This document shows, piece after piece, positions 50,607-62,075 of a stretch of 64,000 nt of DNA. Positions within the stretch are counted from its first letter, which is position 1, and every line of letters begins with the position of its first letter. Source of the DNA: Adiantum capillus-veneris (taxonomy: Eukaryota; Streptophyta; Polypodiopsida; Polypodiales; Pteridaceae); NCBI GenBank assembly GCA_014529385.2, contig CM043969.1, positions 12,234,648 through 12,298,647 of the forward strand. Reading direction: 5' to 3'. The translations under genes were made by a program, and so were the position numbers. The notes under the pieces were generated by a model, which saw only the letters and a program-made list of their open reading frames with translations, had not been told where the DNA came from and did not search any database.

Positions 50607-51354
50607 TGTTGGGAAACAAGCAAACTGAAACACCTCTATAGTGATGTCACCCAAGAGCGTTGAAAGAGAACTACAAGACGCAAAAAGCTTTGCCAAATCC
50701 TTCTAAAACACCACAAGTCCAATAGGAGTAGACCCTTGGGAATTTACTAGCTGTCGCCCACCCAAGAGACTATGTCACATAGGAGCAAAACCCTGCCAAA
50801 GCATGGATTTACAGCACACGCCGACCAATGCATATGAATACAAGAGCCTCTCCTTTCACAATCAAACATCACAAACCCACAACTTCAACATCAATTCCAC
50901 AATTCATAGATACATGCCCTCCGAATCTGTCTACACACAATTTGCCACTAGGCTGCCATAGCCATAACCCTGCAGAGAACTAGTCGTAATCTGATGAGCA
51001 CAACTCCAATTGGGGCACTTTAAAGCTTGAGAGCACTTCAAAAAACTGCATCCAAGAGCACCAAGGAGACATAACGAGTTAAAACCTGCAAATTTCTGAT
51101 CTTTGGATGAAATTTTTTTAGTTTGTACATGAGTTTAAGTTATATACAAGGCTCACTTCAAAAAACTCACTCATGGGCACTTACAGTAGCCCGAAAGCTG
51201 TCACTAGACTAGCGACTTGCAGGGCATGTACATGTACTTGCTAAAGCAAGCTAAAAAACCCACAAAAATAAAGCCCACACGCCCTTTTGACATCGGGCGT
51301 CATGTCCGTATGTACAAATTTACAAAAAACGGGGTGTCAGAAATGCGCCCAACA
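50607..51354 (-). repeat. 5' LTR of element D
   Basis: 748 bp, TGTTG...CAACA, flanked by ACGT on both sides of the element (44792-44795 and 51355-51358). It lacks about 120 bp present in the 3' LTR. Confidence 0.88.
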
Positions 51355-52541
51355 ACGTCTAGATTCATTTGAGATCTAGTCTCAAATTCCTCTATTGGTG
51401 GTAGAAACACTCCTCGTTCATCACCAGTCTTGTCTACTCGTCTTCTTAGGTCCTCGGCTTCATTGGCCTCTTTGACTTGTTTCCACAATTCGTCAAGACC
51501 ATCTACCTCTTTACAATCCTCAGGTATAGCTTGGTGAAATCCCTCGGAAGAGTTATCCGTGGTATTCAGTACTATCCTTGGTTCTAATGCTGGGTCTTTG
51601 AGGTTTGGTCTGTGCTCATGACTAGAATCTGGCTCTTTTAGTTCCTGGTTTGGTGGGATTACTTGTGTAGGCATGCCACAGATCACATCCTCAGGTTTTG
51701 CAACTGGTGGTTCTAGTAAAGCTTGGGTTGTTTGAATCATTTTCTGGCACATTTCAAACCTTTTCTTTTCTAGTTCCACATAGGGATATGTCATCATCCT
51801 GTGTTCTTGGGTTTGGTTGTTTTTTAGCCTCACATCATAGGCTTTCAAGAGGGCATCTGATGTCTCATTAACCTTCTCTGCCAACACAAATCCTCCTGAA
51901 CTAGCACTTCTCGGCTTCTCATCCGTGGATGGTTCTTCTAGAGGTTTAACCATCTGTGTAAGAGAAGGTGCCTCCTTTTCCTCATGTTGTTTTATCTTCT
52001 CCTCAGCTTCGATAAGCTTCGCAGCTAGGGATTTTTTCTCTCGTTCCTTATGTGCTTTCATCCTAGTCTTTCTAGCTTTCCAACTATTTCGTTTGCTCTT
52101 GGTTTTCTGACTAGGTGAGTCTATCTTTGGTCCATCATCTGTCTTTGGACTCATGTCACTTTCTGTGTTCTTTGTCTCTAGATTCTCATCAGCTTTCTTT
52201 TGAGCTTGTGCTCTCGTAACCACTTGAACTGGTACGACATTTTCATTTTTTGAGCTACTAGGTAGCTGAACAATCCCTGATACATTTGTCGTGATTTTCC
52301 TGCTTTGGTTTGGGTTTTTCGGGTAATCGGGGATCAAGTGAGTGATGCCACACTCAAGACAATAGGAATTTACTTCAGTGATCTCCGTATGAGGACATTG
52401 TTTGACCAAGTGGTTGTCACGACTTTTGTGATAATCTGTCTCTGGTTGAGGAGATTCTTTTAGCATTTCCTCTTGGCTATAAGTAAGCTTTGACCTAAAT
52501 AAGCCGATATTTGCAATGAATCGCAATGTCCTTTCATCCAT
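51355..52541 (-). pseudogene. Element B gag, middle part
   Basis: Starts MDERTLRFIANI, matching LDARTLMFIAHG in A. The zinc-knuckle region reads NHLVKQCPH and CLECGITHLIPDY, so one knuckle has lost its first two cysteines and the other its last. A long charged helix (KARKTRMKAHKEREKK) parallels A. It is cut by element D at 51355. An in-frame TAA at 52554 separates it from the N-terminal part; the frame is the same. Confidence 0.85.
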
Positions 52542-52553
52542 TTCATACCTTCT

Positions 52554-54128
52554 TTATTTCGACTGAAACCCAAGAGGTGGAGGTTGTACCGGCCTCACCA
52601 CTCCATGTGTTTCTCTCACATTTTGTTGCTCCGAAGGGTAGTACTCACTTTGGTTGCTATACCACATTGTAGCTGGTACTGGCGTTGGTTTATTTGATGC
52701 TTCCATCATTGGCATGTATATCATGTCTACCTGCATTCTATCACCTGGCAGCGGAGGTTGTTGTCCTAAGAGAAGCTGTGGCCTTAAAACTCCTACTGGT
52801 CTTGGCGCATTCCCCGTAATGTATCTAGGTGGAGTAGGTGCTTCTGGAACAGGCTGTACATACCTCTCCCTAGCATTTTCCATGCTATAATAGCACTCTT
52901 CCCTCGTATGGTTCGTCCATTTTCTCTCAATTTCACACCACTTTTGATCTCCCGAATCAGACCTTACAAGAGGAATCAACCTCTTGACCAAGTCGTCGAT
53001 AAGCTTTTCTTGATCAATAGGTGCCATTGGCTTGGCAATGGACTCACTTATTTGTGAAACACTATGCTGAGAGGATGTGTCATCTCCTTGACTCTTTGAG
53101 TCCTTTCCTTTGTATGCCTCACAATTATCCACTAGATAAAGAGCTTCCATGATCAACTCGTTTAGCGTCATCCTCCTTATCATATGCAGATCCTTCTGAA
53201 GGCCCGCATGTCTCATTCCTTGGATAAAGATCAGCATCAATCGTGCTTGTGTAGGTAATTCCGCTCTCGGACAGAGCTTAACATATCTCTTAAGCCGTAA
53301 TGATGCTTTGCGTATTGATTCATTCTCTTTTTGTTTGAATCTATGGATTTGCGAGACCGTGTTGTGAGCAATGCCTTTTGGCGAGAATTCTTCAATAAAC
53401 TCCTCAAACAGCTCATCTAGGGTCTCAAAATCCCATTTTTCCACCGAGTCGAACCATGTAGCTGCATCATCTTCTAGAGTCAATCCAAATCCCTCAAACT
53501 GTGTCGCAAAATCTGAAACTTCCTTTGCTCTAATCACTCTTCTAAAAGTCGCTACGTGATCTCTCGGATCTTTATCTCCGGAGTATTTTTTGTTTACCCA
53601 TTTCTGGACTTGGGATGGTCTAACTCGTGGATTGTCTACAAGTCTAACCAGAGACTCTCCCAATCCTTCTCTCGTTATCGCTCTTGAAGGGAATCCTGGT
53701 GGCTCTCTTCTTGGAATTCCTACAGGAATTCTCGTGTTTGGTGGAGGCATTTGTGGTCCTTCATTGACCAAATATCCACCTCTTTCTAGTACAGTCTGTG
53801 GATTTGTGCTTTCTACAACTCTGTATTCTCGTCCATACTTGTCGACAACTATAGATCTCCATTGACACTCGACTCCGTATGTGTAGACATATAAGAGCTT
53901 GTAATCCGTTATCTCTTCTAGGTATGGATCTGAGCACCTATAAAGATTGACCTTATTGTCGTCAATGTATCTATATAGTCCTTCACTCTCATGACCAATC
54001 ATCCAAACTCTATCAACAAGATGGATCTTTATCAATTGCAAGTTTGGTAGATCCATTGTGGGAGGATATTCCTCTATCGTCGGGATCTCCAAGCTTGTGT
54101 AAGCTGCGTTTGAATTTAGGGTAGACAT
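52554..54128 (-). pseudogene. Element B gag, N-terminal part
   Basis: The ATG at 54128 follows CCCAG|AAATC, a plausible 3' splice site. The capsid domain reads VRPSQVQKWVNKKYSGDKDP, EGFGLTLEDDAATWF and NTVSQIHRFKQKENESIRKASL, aligned to A residue by residue. The frame is open for 524 codons and ends at an in-frame TAA where A has a sense codon, so the break is a single nonsense change. Confidence 0.88.
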
Positions 54129-56480
54129 GATTTCTGGGCTTAAGAGCTTTTGCTTGGTTCAAGTAAACTTAGTCCACTGTGTTCAAAACTGCAACCGTTT
54201 CGTCACAATTCTCGCAAATTGTCCCTTTCGACACCCCTGACTTGCGGATGTATTTTGAGGCCTCAAACGACGTTTTTTTTTCAAAATTGACCGAAATGGT
54301 TGTTGTAGGCAAACATTTAAATCATGTTTTGCTCTAAGATCTATAGATCCGCTCTCAGGCTACGTTTTGATATAAAAACTTTTCTGATTCGATACCGTTT
54401 GTGAAAGTTATGGCCAAAACAGTGAAATGCAGTTTAGACTGGTCAAAATGAGTCCAAATTCAATTTTAAAAAAGATTTGGGATCTCTGTGAGACTGAGAA
54501 CACTCCTGAATGGTCAAAATTACAGTTGGACCCTAAAACTAGCTTGGAGACATCCTACGCGTAGGATGTCTATATGCTCAGAATTTAACAAAATTTGGTC
54601 CAGAGACTCCCCTTAAGTCCAGCAACACAATGGTATGCTCAAAATTTCATTTGGACCTAAAAATGGACTTGAGACATCCTACGCGTAGGATGTCTTTTTG
54701 CTCAGAATGACTTGAAATTTTCACCCCAGCTTCTCCTTGATGTGCTGATCATAGTGGTGGGCTCATAAGTTGGTTTGGAGTCCTAAATCAAGCTGGAGGC
54801 ATCCTACGCGTAGGATGTCTTTTTGCTCTGTTTTAGCTCAAACTTGCATTGTAGCTTCCCCTTGATGTGCTAAGCTCACAGCTATTTTTACTTTTTGATT
54901 CTGACACCTATAGGTTGGTCAAATGATCAAGAATCTGTTCCAAAAGCCTTATGTCTGTTCTGATGAATTCCTAAGTCAAATCAACTCCAAACTAGACTAA
55001 ATTTTCCTAGGAGGCTTATCTAAGGCTATATGACAGCATGGTATGGTCACATTAGAATTTTGGTTTCATAATTATGCAGTAGACATCCTACGCGTAGGAT
55101 GTCCTTTTGCTCAGAATGAACCCAAATTTGAACCACAGACTCTCCTTAAGGTGCTGATCACTGTGGTATGCTCAGAATTTTGTTTAGAGTCCAAAATCAC
55201 ACAGAAGACATACTACGCGTAGGATTTTTTTTTGGCCTGTTTAACCCCAGACTTGTCCCACAGCTTCCCCTTGATGTCAGTAACCCAGTGGTATGCTTAG
55301 ATTTTGGTTTGGATTTCAAAGTCCCAAATTTAGCTATTCTTGCCTTTTGTCTGTCCAAAAACGCTAAAGTCTGTTCAATCTTCACTTTCACTGACCCAAA
55401 TGAGATGAAATTTATCACAGGCACTCAAAACATCATGTATAACATGCACATGAAGTCACCCTATGATTTGGTCTCAAAATTTATACCTTGGACACAATTT
55501 AGGTAGGATGTCTGGCAATTCTCATGTTTTGGCTTTGATATGTCAAAATTTGGTCAAATTTCCACTTTCCAGGTGAAAATAGGGTAGAACCTACCTTCTA
55601 AACACACTGGTAACCTCAGATTTTCAAAAAAAATGCCCAGATCACCTTGTAGACATCCTACGCGTAGGATGTCTACTTCTGATTTTTGACACTGAGTGTC
55701 CTGATGCTTCCTTATGCTCTCAGTAAGTGCAGTGCTTACAATTTTCATGTCCAAAAACATGCAAAATCACTCACTTAAGCCTTTTCTGAATTTTTACGTT
55801 TTCTGGACTAGTCTTTTTGGTTTTGGTCAACAAAAATAGGGGAAAAACACCCAAGTCAATATGTTAGAGGTAAAACTACTTGAACACCTAGTGTAGTGGG
55901 AATTTTAAAATTTGTTCTCCAAAACCCCCTTGAGACATCCTACACGTAGGATGTCTATGTTTACAGAATTGTAGGTTTTCTTCACAGAACCCTTGCAAAT
56001 GCTCTTTTATATGCACAGCATCAGTCAGTCATACAAAAATATCCACAGAAGCTTGTTTAATGCATTTTTTCCCTCAGAAGTACACTTTTTCGTGATTTCA
56101 AATGCAATCAAGCACTTTAGCAAATAATTCAGTGTTGAATAGCTCTAGATCAGAATCAGATCACTTACCTAAAGCTACTCCTACAAATCATATGGGGTTT
56201 TGCATATATGAGTTGAAAAACTCTTCACTGCCACACACGGACTAGTAAACGCTTTTATCACCTCACAAATCACTCGACCACCAACAACTACTCTAATCCA
56301 CAGATCCTAACTAAACCTATCTAGTCGCAGACCCTCGGCAAGACACACGCTTCTTCGCTATCCACTTGATCGCGGAATATCCTCTTCCAGATCCACTTAA
56401 GAGAAACGCTTTCTTTAGCCAAAACTAAATCAAGCAACCATCACACGAGTGTTAGTAGGAAACCTACTTAGGTCCTTGTG
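54129..56480 (-). other. Long leader of element B
   Basis: 2.35 kb with no gene, between PBS and gag in minus-strand sense. Near 56150-56180 the minus strand has AGTAGCTTTAG|GTAAGT followed by CTGATCTAGAGCTAT, matching A's leader donor at 16452. Seven palindromes lie at 54548-55955. The repeat units between them resemble each other (GCTCAGAAT, CTTGATGTGCTGA, TTTGGxxTxxAAA). Confidence 0.7.
54548..55955. repeat. Leader palindrome cluster of element B (seven copies)
   Basis: The half-site is AGACATCCTACG plus its inverse, centre ACGCGT. Copies are at 54548-54571, 54672-54695, 54797-54820 (one mismatch), 55081-55104 (outer base changed), 55206-55229 (decayed), 55651-55674 and 55932-55955 (one central mismatch). 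Start-to-start distances are 124, 125, 284, 125, 445 and 281. Compared with A, the AT step at half-site positions 8-9 is CT, and the mirror positions read AG in place of AT, so the palindrome is kept. Confidence 0.9.
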
Positions 56481-56498
56481 TCCCCGGCAGCGGCGCCA
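56481..56498 (-). other. Primer-binding site of element B (tRNA-Asp type)
   Basis: The minus strand reads TGGCGCCGCTGCCGGGGA four bases inside the LTR, one mismatch from A's site. Confidence 0.82.
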
Positions 56499-56502
56499 AG
56501 GT

Positions 56503-57457
56503 TGGACGGGAGCGACTCACACACCCATGAAGTGCATGCAAACACTCCCTAGATCAACATAATGTCAATCGATGACACAGATGACACGATAGGCACACGG
56601 AGGAAATCTCTTTATCTTGTCAGGCTGAGACCATCCTACACATACAACACTCAGGAAGGCCAACTAAATCACAATCAAGAACCTCATTGCCCTCAACTAC
56701 ACCACATAGCCACATACACACATACGGAAGGTAACTCACCTAATCATGCCAGATTCATACGAAACTTAAGGAACACCATCCCCTTACTAGGATACACCTG
56801 TCCCTAAGCTTCTACACTCAAAACCCTCACTATAAACCCATCTGCGAAAAATGCATAGGATGATAGAGCTGAATTTTGAAAGTGCCCGAAAATGAAATTT
56901 ATGAGTACATATGCGTAGCTTATGTCGCCACGATTCTATAGACTACTAGCACGCAAAAAACAGACATCGTTTGATACACTTACGGCCACAAATAGCTCGT
57001 AGATGCGTCGGCGTGTGCGCTTTGTCTCACGTGGAATGCTTGGCGTTGTCGCGTAGCTCTCCTCGAACCTACAGCAATGGTGCAGTCGGATCTCCAATGT
57101 GTTGAGCGAGCTGGGCGTAGCGAGAGGATGAAGCTCACACTCACTCTCTTTCTCTCTCACACACAGTAGACGGGAGCGTTAAGTTTTGATTATGATTAAA
57201 AGTCTCCTTTACAAAATGACCTAGGTACCTTGTATACTAAGGCTACCTTAGGTTTAACCAAAAATGGGGTTGAAAGGGTCAAATGGCTTTGTATTTACAA
57301 TGTGGAATTCCCATTGCACCCCGGCTTCTGAAACTAGAATAACTACTCATTACAAATGACGTTTATAGCCATAATCCGCAGCATTTCATAACTCGCCAAA
57401 GATAAGACTTTGGTACGAAACTTGAGTTATGTTGTGTTGTTGACCCAACGGTCAACA
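56503..57457 (-). repeat. 5' LTR of element B
   Basis: 955 bp, TG...CA. It includes a GA-rich run near 57145-57165 (minus strand) and a 38-bp insertion at 57221-57258 (CTAGGTACC...TTTAAC) absent from the 3' LTR. Confidence 0.9.
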
Positions 57458-57900
57458 AAGCGTATCCCTCATCTTGGATGTATCATGATGATCAAGATAG
57501 CCAAGATGATCCTCACATGCATACAGACCTTCCACCGTGCATAAAAATGTGATGCTCATGGATGATTTTATTGGAAGGAAATCAAGGGCTATGCTTCGAT
57601 GTCTTTGATCGACCAAGTGACGAAGTATTCTACAGAATTTTTTCCAGGGTCTTGTTTTTGCCCTCATACTATATGTAGACGTTTGAAGAGGCTTTCTACA
57701 CCGGCTTCTTCACCTTCAGATCTTCTATTTTGGATCCCATGGTAGAGAACCTGCGAGCGTGCTTCGTTGACTACACTTCTTTAGAGCTGAGTCGTTTGAT
57801 TGATATGCAGCTTCTTGACCAAAGCCAACAAAAAGATGCGAAGCAAGTACTATGATTCCCTTGAGGCCCTAACAAAGCGACAAAAAAATCTAGGAAGCCC
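57458..57900 (+). pseudogene. Element E ORF3, C-terminal part
   Basis: Directly after the target duplication the frame resumes ORF3 homology: MMIKIAKMILTCIQTF matches LSCQMLKKICRTLLACIEVF of A. Near 57680, TFEEAFYTGFFT is identical to A over 12 residues, then VENLR. Stops are present. With 10402-13010 it completes the old ORF3. Confidence 0.8.
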
Positions 57901-57944
57901 AACCACTATCCCATTGTTTGAAGCTGTGTTGTCGACGACCCACA

Positions 57945-57958
57945 ATAGGAGGTGGGAA
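57945..57958 (+). other. 3' polypurine tract of element E
   Basis: ATAGGAGGTGGGAA ends at the base before TGTTAGCAG. The preceding GTCGACGACC parallels the hairpin region before the tracts of A and B. Confidence 0.6.
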
Positions 57959-58431
57959 TGTTAGCAGCTTAGCCAACATAGGATGATTTGGAGACCCAAT
58001 GAGGATGTATTATTTTATTTTTTCAAGGCTATTGTAATTTATTGATTCTTGAAGCAAGTAATTTATTGAAAATGTAATTACAAGTCTATTCCAGCAGCTG
58101 CTGGGTTGTAAGCTTCCAAATTGTAACTCTGCTGCTGGGTTGTAAGCTTCCAAATTGTAACTCTTGATCCATTAATTCCTTATTTTTGACCCTAAACCTT
58201 GTGGCAAGGTATAAAAGCCAACTTTTGTAAGGGTTTTCTAAGTTCACTTTGGATAATGAAACTACATCCATTCATAGACAACACTACTATGTACTCTCCC
58301 TCTACTGTTTGAAGCCCATATCTCCCTCACGTATTAGAAAATTTCGGAGGTAATTTGGAGGGCCTTGTAAGAAATTGTATTTCTCTCTCTAGAAACTTTT
58401 TTTAAAATGCACTTTCACCTTGTGAGTATGT
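57959..58431 (+). repeat. 3' LTR of element E (right end not determined)
   Basis: Starts TGTTAGC after the polypurine tract. TATAAAAG is at 58210-58217. A 34-bp tandem duplication (GCTGCTGGG...) fills 58097-58164. The foldback repeat begins at about 58432 and may be inserted in the LTR, so the true end could lie beyond 59260. No 5' partner is in the window. Confidence 0.6.
58210..58217 (+). promoter_or_regulatory. TATA box in the 3' LTR of element E
   Basis: TATAAAAG about 250 bases into the LTR, comparable with the 210-base offset in A. Confidence 0.5.
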
Positions 58432-59258
58432 CCAAAAGGACAACCAGACACTCTAAAAAGTAGATTTATATTCCCAATCGTCCTTGAAAACGGTCACTTT
58501 TTTATTTAATGCGAGCGTCTCTTTTAGGAGGCAGGTGCTGCGCATTCAATGCAGCTTACGGCATCACTGGAACTTGAAAAGTCACAAAATGTCAAATAGT
58601 GATAGATTTTGAGGCTTTTGACACCACCAATGCGTCCCGAAAGCCAAAATATCCTAAAAATGAATGTCTACTTGTCTCCTTCCGACATCCGGAGAGGCAA
58701 AAAATGTCAAAAATCCCCAAAAAATGGGCTTTTTTCTTAAGGCGCGCGAGGAGGCATTCTAAAATTCTATAATGCCCCATTGCGTGCCGTTAGTACAAAG
58801 CTTCTTTTAGTGGTTTTTGGACACTTATCTTTCAAGAAAGCCCCTTTTTAAAGGTTTTTTGACATTTTCCTCTCACAAAGCTCCCTAAAAAGAGGAAAAA
58901 AGGGGCTTTTTACTAACGGCGCGCGAGGAGGCATTCCAAAATTTTGGAATGCCCCCTCGCGCGCCATTAGTAAAATGTTCTTTTAGGGGTTTTTGACATT
59001 TTTTGCCTCTTTGGATGTCGGAGCGAGGCAATTAGACATTCATTTCTAGGATATTTGGGCGTTCCGGACGCATTGACAGTATCAAAAGTTTCAAAATCTT
59101 CCACCACTTGATAGTTTTGTGACTTTTTGAGTTCCAATGATGACGTAAGCCGTATTAAATGCACCGCATCTACCTTCTGAAAAAGGTGCTCGCATTAAAT
59201 GAAAGAGAGTGATCGTCTTCAAGGACCGCTAGATTATTAAATGAGGAGAGGGACACCT
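58432..59258. mobile_element. Foldback (long inverted repeat) element
   Basis: The left arm (about 58432-58790) and right arm (about 58905-59258) are imperfect inverse copies over some 330-360 bases. Shared words include GTCCTTGAA, ATTTAATGCGAGC, AAAAGTCACAAAA, AATGCGTCC, AAATATCCTA, AATGAATGTCTA and AGAGGCAAAAAATGTCAAAAA. Each arm contains its own GC-rich hairpin: GGCGCGCGAGGAGGCATTC with its inverse at 58918-58965 and a decayed version at 58741-58788. No transposase is present. It is a non-autonomous foldback or MITE-like element. Confidence 0.8.
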
Positions 59259-59259
59259 T

Positions 59260-62041
59260 TTATATTTTTGTTAATATCAATCTATTCTTCTACGTAACGT
59301 AGGCTCTTCTCTCATTGGAGGAGCTTATTTTCCTCTCTCTTCCAAAAGACCTCCAAAATCTCCTAATGGATGGTCTATTTGAAGTGACAATTCTTGCATC
59401 GCATTCACAGGTGAAATCTCTATGCAACTTACATTGTAAGTTTCTCGCAATGAATCTCTAATTTTTTTTGTCACTAACCTCTCCCTAGATCTGCTCATAA
59501 CTCACATTTTACATATCAAACCTACATTTTATGCATAGGCATGGTAATAGGGCATCATTGCTAAGCTAGTAGGTGCATTTGGGATAAAAAAAGTTAAGAT
59601 CAAATCTGCCTTACAACTATTAATTGCAATTCTGGCAAGTGGCCAAAATGGGGATCTGATTGTATGAGAATTTCTCTTAGGTGTTGTATTCCCATCCTAT
59701 AAGTTTTATCTTGTTTGGACTTCGTTTGCTTAGTGAAATGATGAGATTTCCTTGCGATGTTGTAGCTAGTTTTCGCTGCTTGACATGTGTTTGAGTGTTG
59801 TTTTGGATAAGTGGAGATTGAATGTGTTTTTCAAGAGTCTGACAACCTCTCATAGCCACCATGCAGCACTAGTCGGGTTGAGTCCGTCCCATGGTATGAC
59901 ATTCGTGTCCGTGGTTCTCACTATCATTACAATAAGATAGTGGGCCTGGTAAACAGACGACCCAACATTAATTAATATAATTTATGGACAGTTTTAGGTT
60001 CAGAAAACATAGAAAATGGGTGACTGGTGTAGCTTTGTTCTTGTATAGTCACATCTGGTTGTTTTGTAGCTTGCATATTTTTCCTGGCATGATAGTTTCC
60101 TTGCCCAACTAACATGAAATGCATGGTTTGGTGGGTTTATGGGCTGAAAATCTTGGGCACAATAAAAGATAGGGATGTATGCTTCCCTACTATCTTAAAT
60201 TCTTTGTCCTCTAGCCGATACTAGCATTTTTCTAGTTATGTTAATCCTTGTAGAATTGAGTTCTCATGAATAGCACTAGCCTTTTGATGGTTCTTTTGAT
60301 AGTAAATGCATTATGGATGTTTCTTGTACCACCCCTATTTGATGAGTATGGATATCATCTTGATTGTAGCAGTTTTTTGTTGGGTTTCTGACAACTAAGT
60401 GATGAGCTAGTTGGTTCCTTGTTGGATATGTATTGGCTGACCTTGAACTATTTTAGTCTCTTCAATCTGATGTTAGGATATAATATTATTTTCTAAATAT
60501 ATAATTCTTCATTTAGGTTTATTATTCTGATGTTCTTGTCCTCGTTTTTCTCCTTGGTTGGCTCTGATTTGGTGGTACTAGCTTATTATTGGTGGTTGAT
60601 TGGCTAGGATGATGTGCTTAGTATTGGTCTCAGAATATTTTTGGTATGGTGACTCTTTGATAACACTAACTCTTAAAAATCTCTATGTGATAAGAAACTT
60701 CACTTTGGGGAACTTTTAGTTAACCGTTTCTCTGAAATATGATATCTTTCTAACCTTGACAAGATTGGTGTGGCTTTTCATCTGGGTCTATGACTGTGAT
60801 ATGGTCTACCTAAGTTTTAGTTTATCAGTTTACAATATTGTGCTTTGGATTTCCTTAGTCGTTGTTGTTAGACATAGTCTCTCTATTAGCTCTCCTAAGT
60901 TGCATTTAGGAATACTCTCTCCATTTGAGTAATATTTGTCCCACTATTTGAAAGGCTCTCCTTTAGTCCATACAATATGGTTGTAGTTACAACACAAAGC
61001 TTCTCAAATCATTTAAAATTTTTCCATACAAGTTTTGGTGAGCTTATGGATTTACAACAAAAGGTTACTATAAAAAGTAGTTTTTAGGATCAGATGGTGT
61101 AGTTTTGGTAGGATTACTGTAACTCAAAAAAATGTGGGAAATACTTTAGATTTGTTAAATACTTTAAAGTACTAATTAGGATAGTAGCTAGTCTAATAAT
61201 TTTTAACATGGATAACAATTGATAGGTTCTTTGAAGCCTCTGCCATACGTAGCCAAGTCTAACAAATATGTTGTCTTGACTATATGGATGTAGGTGAGAA
61301 TTCTATCTTGACTTAAAAAGGTTTAGCGTGCTACAATTTGACTTTGAAGATCCCTAATGATTGAACCGGGATGACCTCAACAACTCTACTACTTTTGAAT
61401 AGAATCATTAGAATGATGTCTCATTCTTATTATGTTGTACAAAAATGAATATAAGACTGAGTCATTTTTGTACAAATCTTTGTCCAGTTATTTAAATCCA
61501 GTTGTCTTTTGAATATTATGTTCTTTTGTGTATATGTATCTAGTTCAATACATCAACACACGAGTTTGAAACACAAGGCCCTCCCAGACAACTGGGCGGA
61601 CCGTGAAACTACCTTTAGATTATTCTTTATCTATAGGCTTTGATTGACCCATTGTCTATAATTCCTTGTTAGGTTGACAGGTCCTAGGTGGTCTTTCCTT
61701 GGCTATAGACTAGGTTCCTGTTGACGACTATTGTAGTCTTTTTGCTCAGCCAATTTTAGGTTCCAAGTTAATTTAAATTTACTCGCCCATGTATAATTAA
61801 CTTATTTTTGATGTTTTCACGAACATACTACTTTTAAACAGAGTGCACGTATGAGTTTTTCGCGTGATCCTGAGCAAAAAGATTGGAAAAAGAACTTTAT
61901 TTAGAGGCATTTTGATGTGGTACATCTCCGCTAAGCTTCATACTTGATTAGTTTACTCTCATCGACTTGATGACACAGTAGGCCCATACTCAATGGGCCT
62001 ACTGCCTTAACATTGAGTATGGTGCCTAGGTAAGAGTGGGT

Positions 62042-62075
<34 letters not shown>

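Larger units (their letters stand above)
44796..51354 (-). mobile_element. Element D: Ty3/gypsy element with dual RNase H, protease missing
   Basis: 6,559 bp, minus strand, inserted in the gag of B. LTRs are 748 bp (5', 50607-51354) and 870 bp (3', 44796-45665), flanked by a 4-base repeat ACGT. The order is gag, zinc knuckle, RT, RNase H plus second RNase H, integrase, GPY/F-like tail. Only about 110 residues separate the zinc knuckle from RT and contain no DSG/DTG motif, so protease has been lost. A LINE fragment interrupts gag. Confidence 0.88.
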
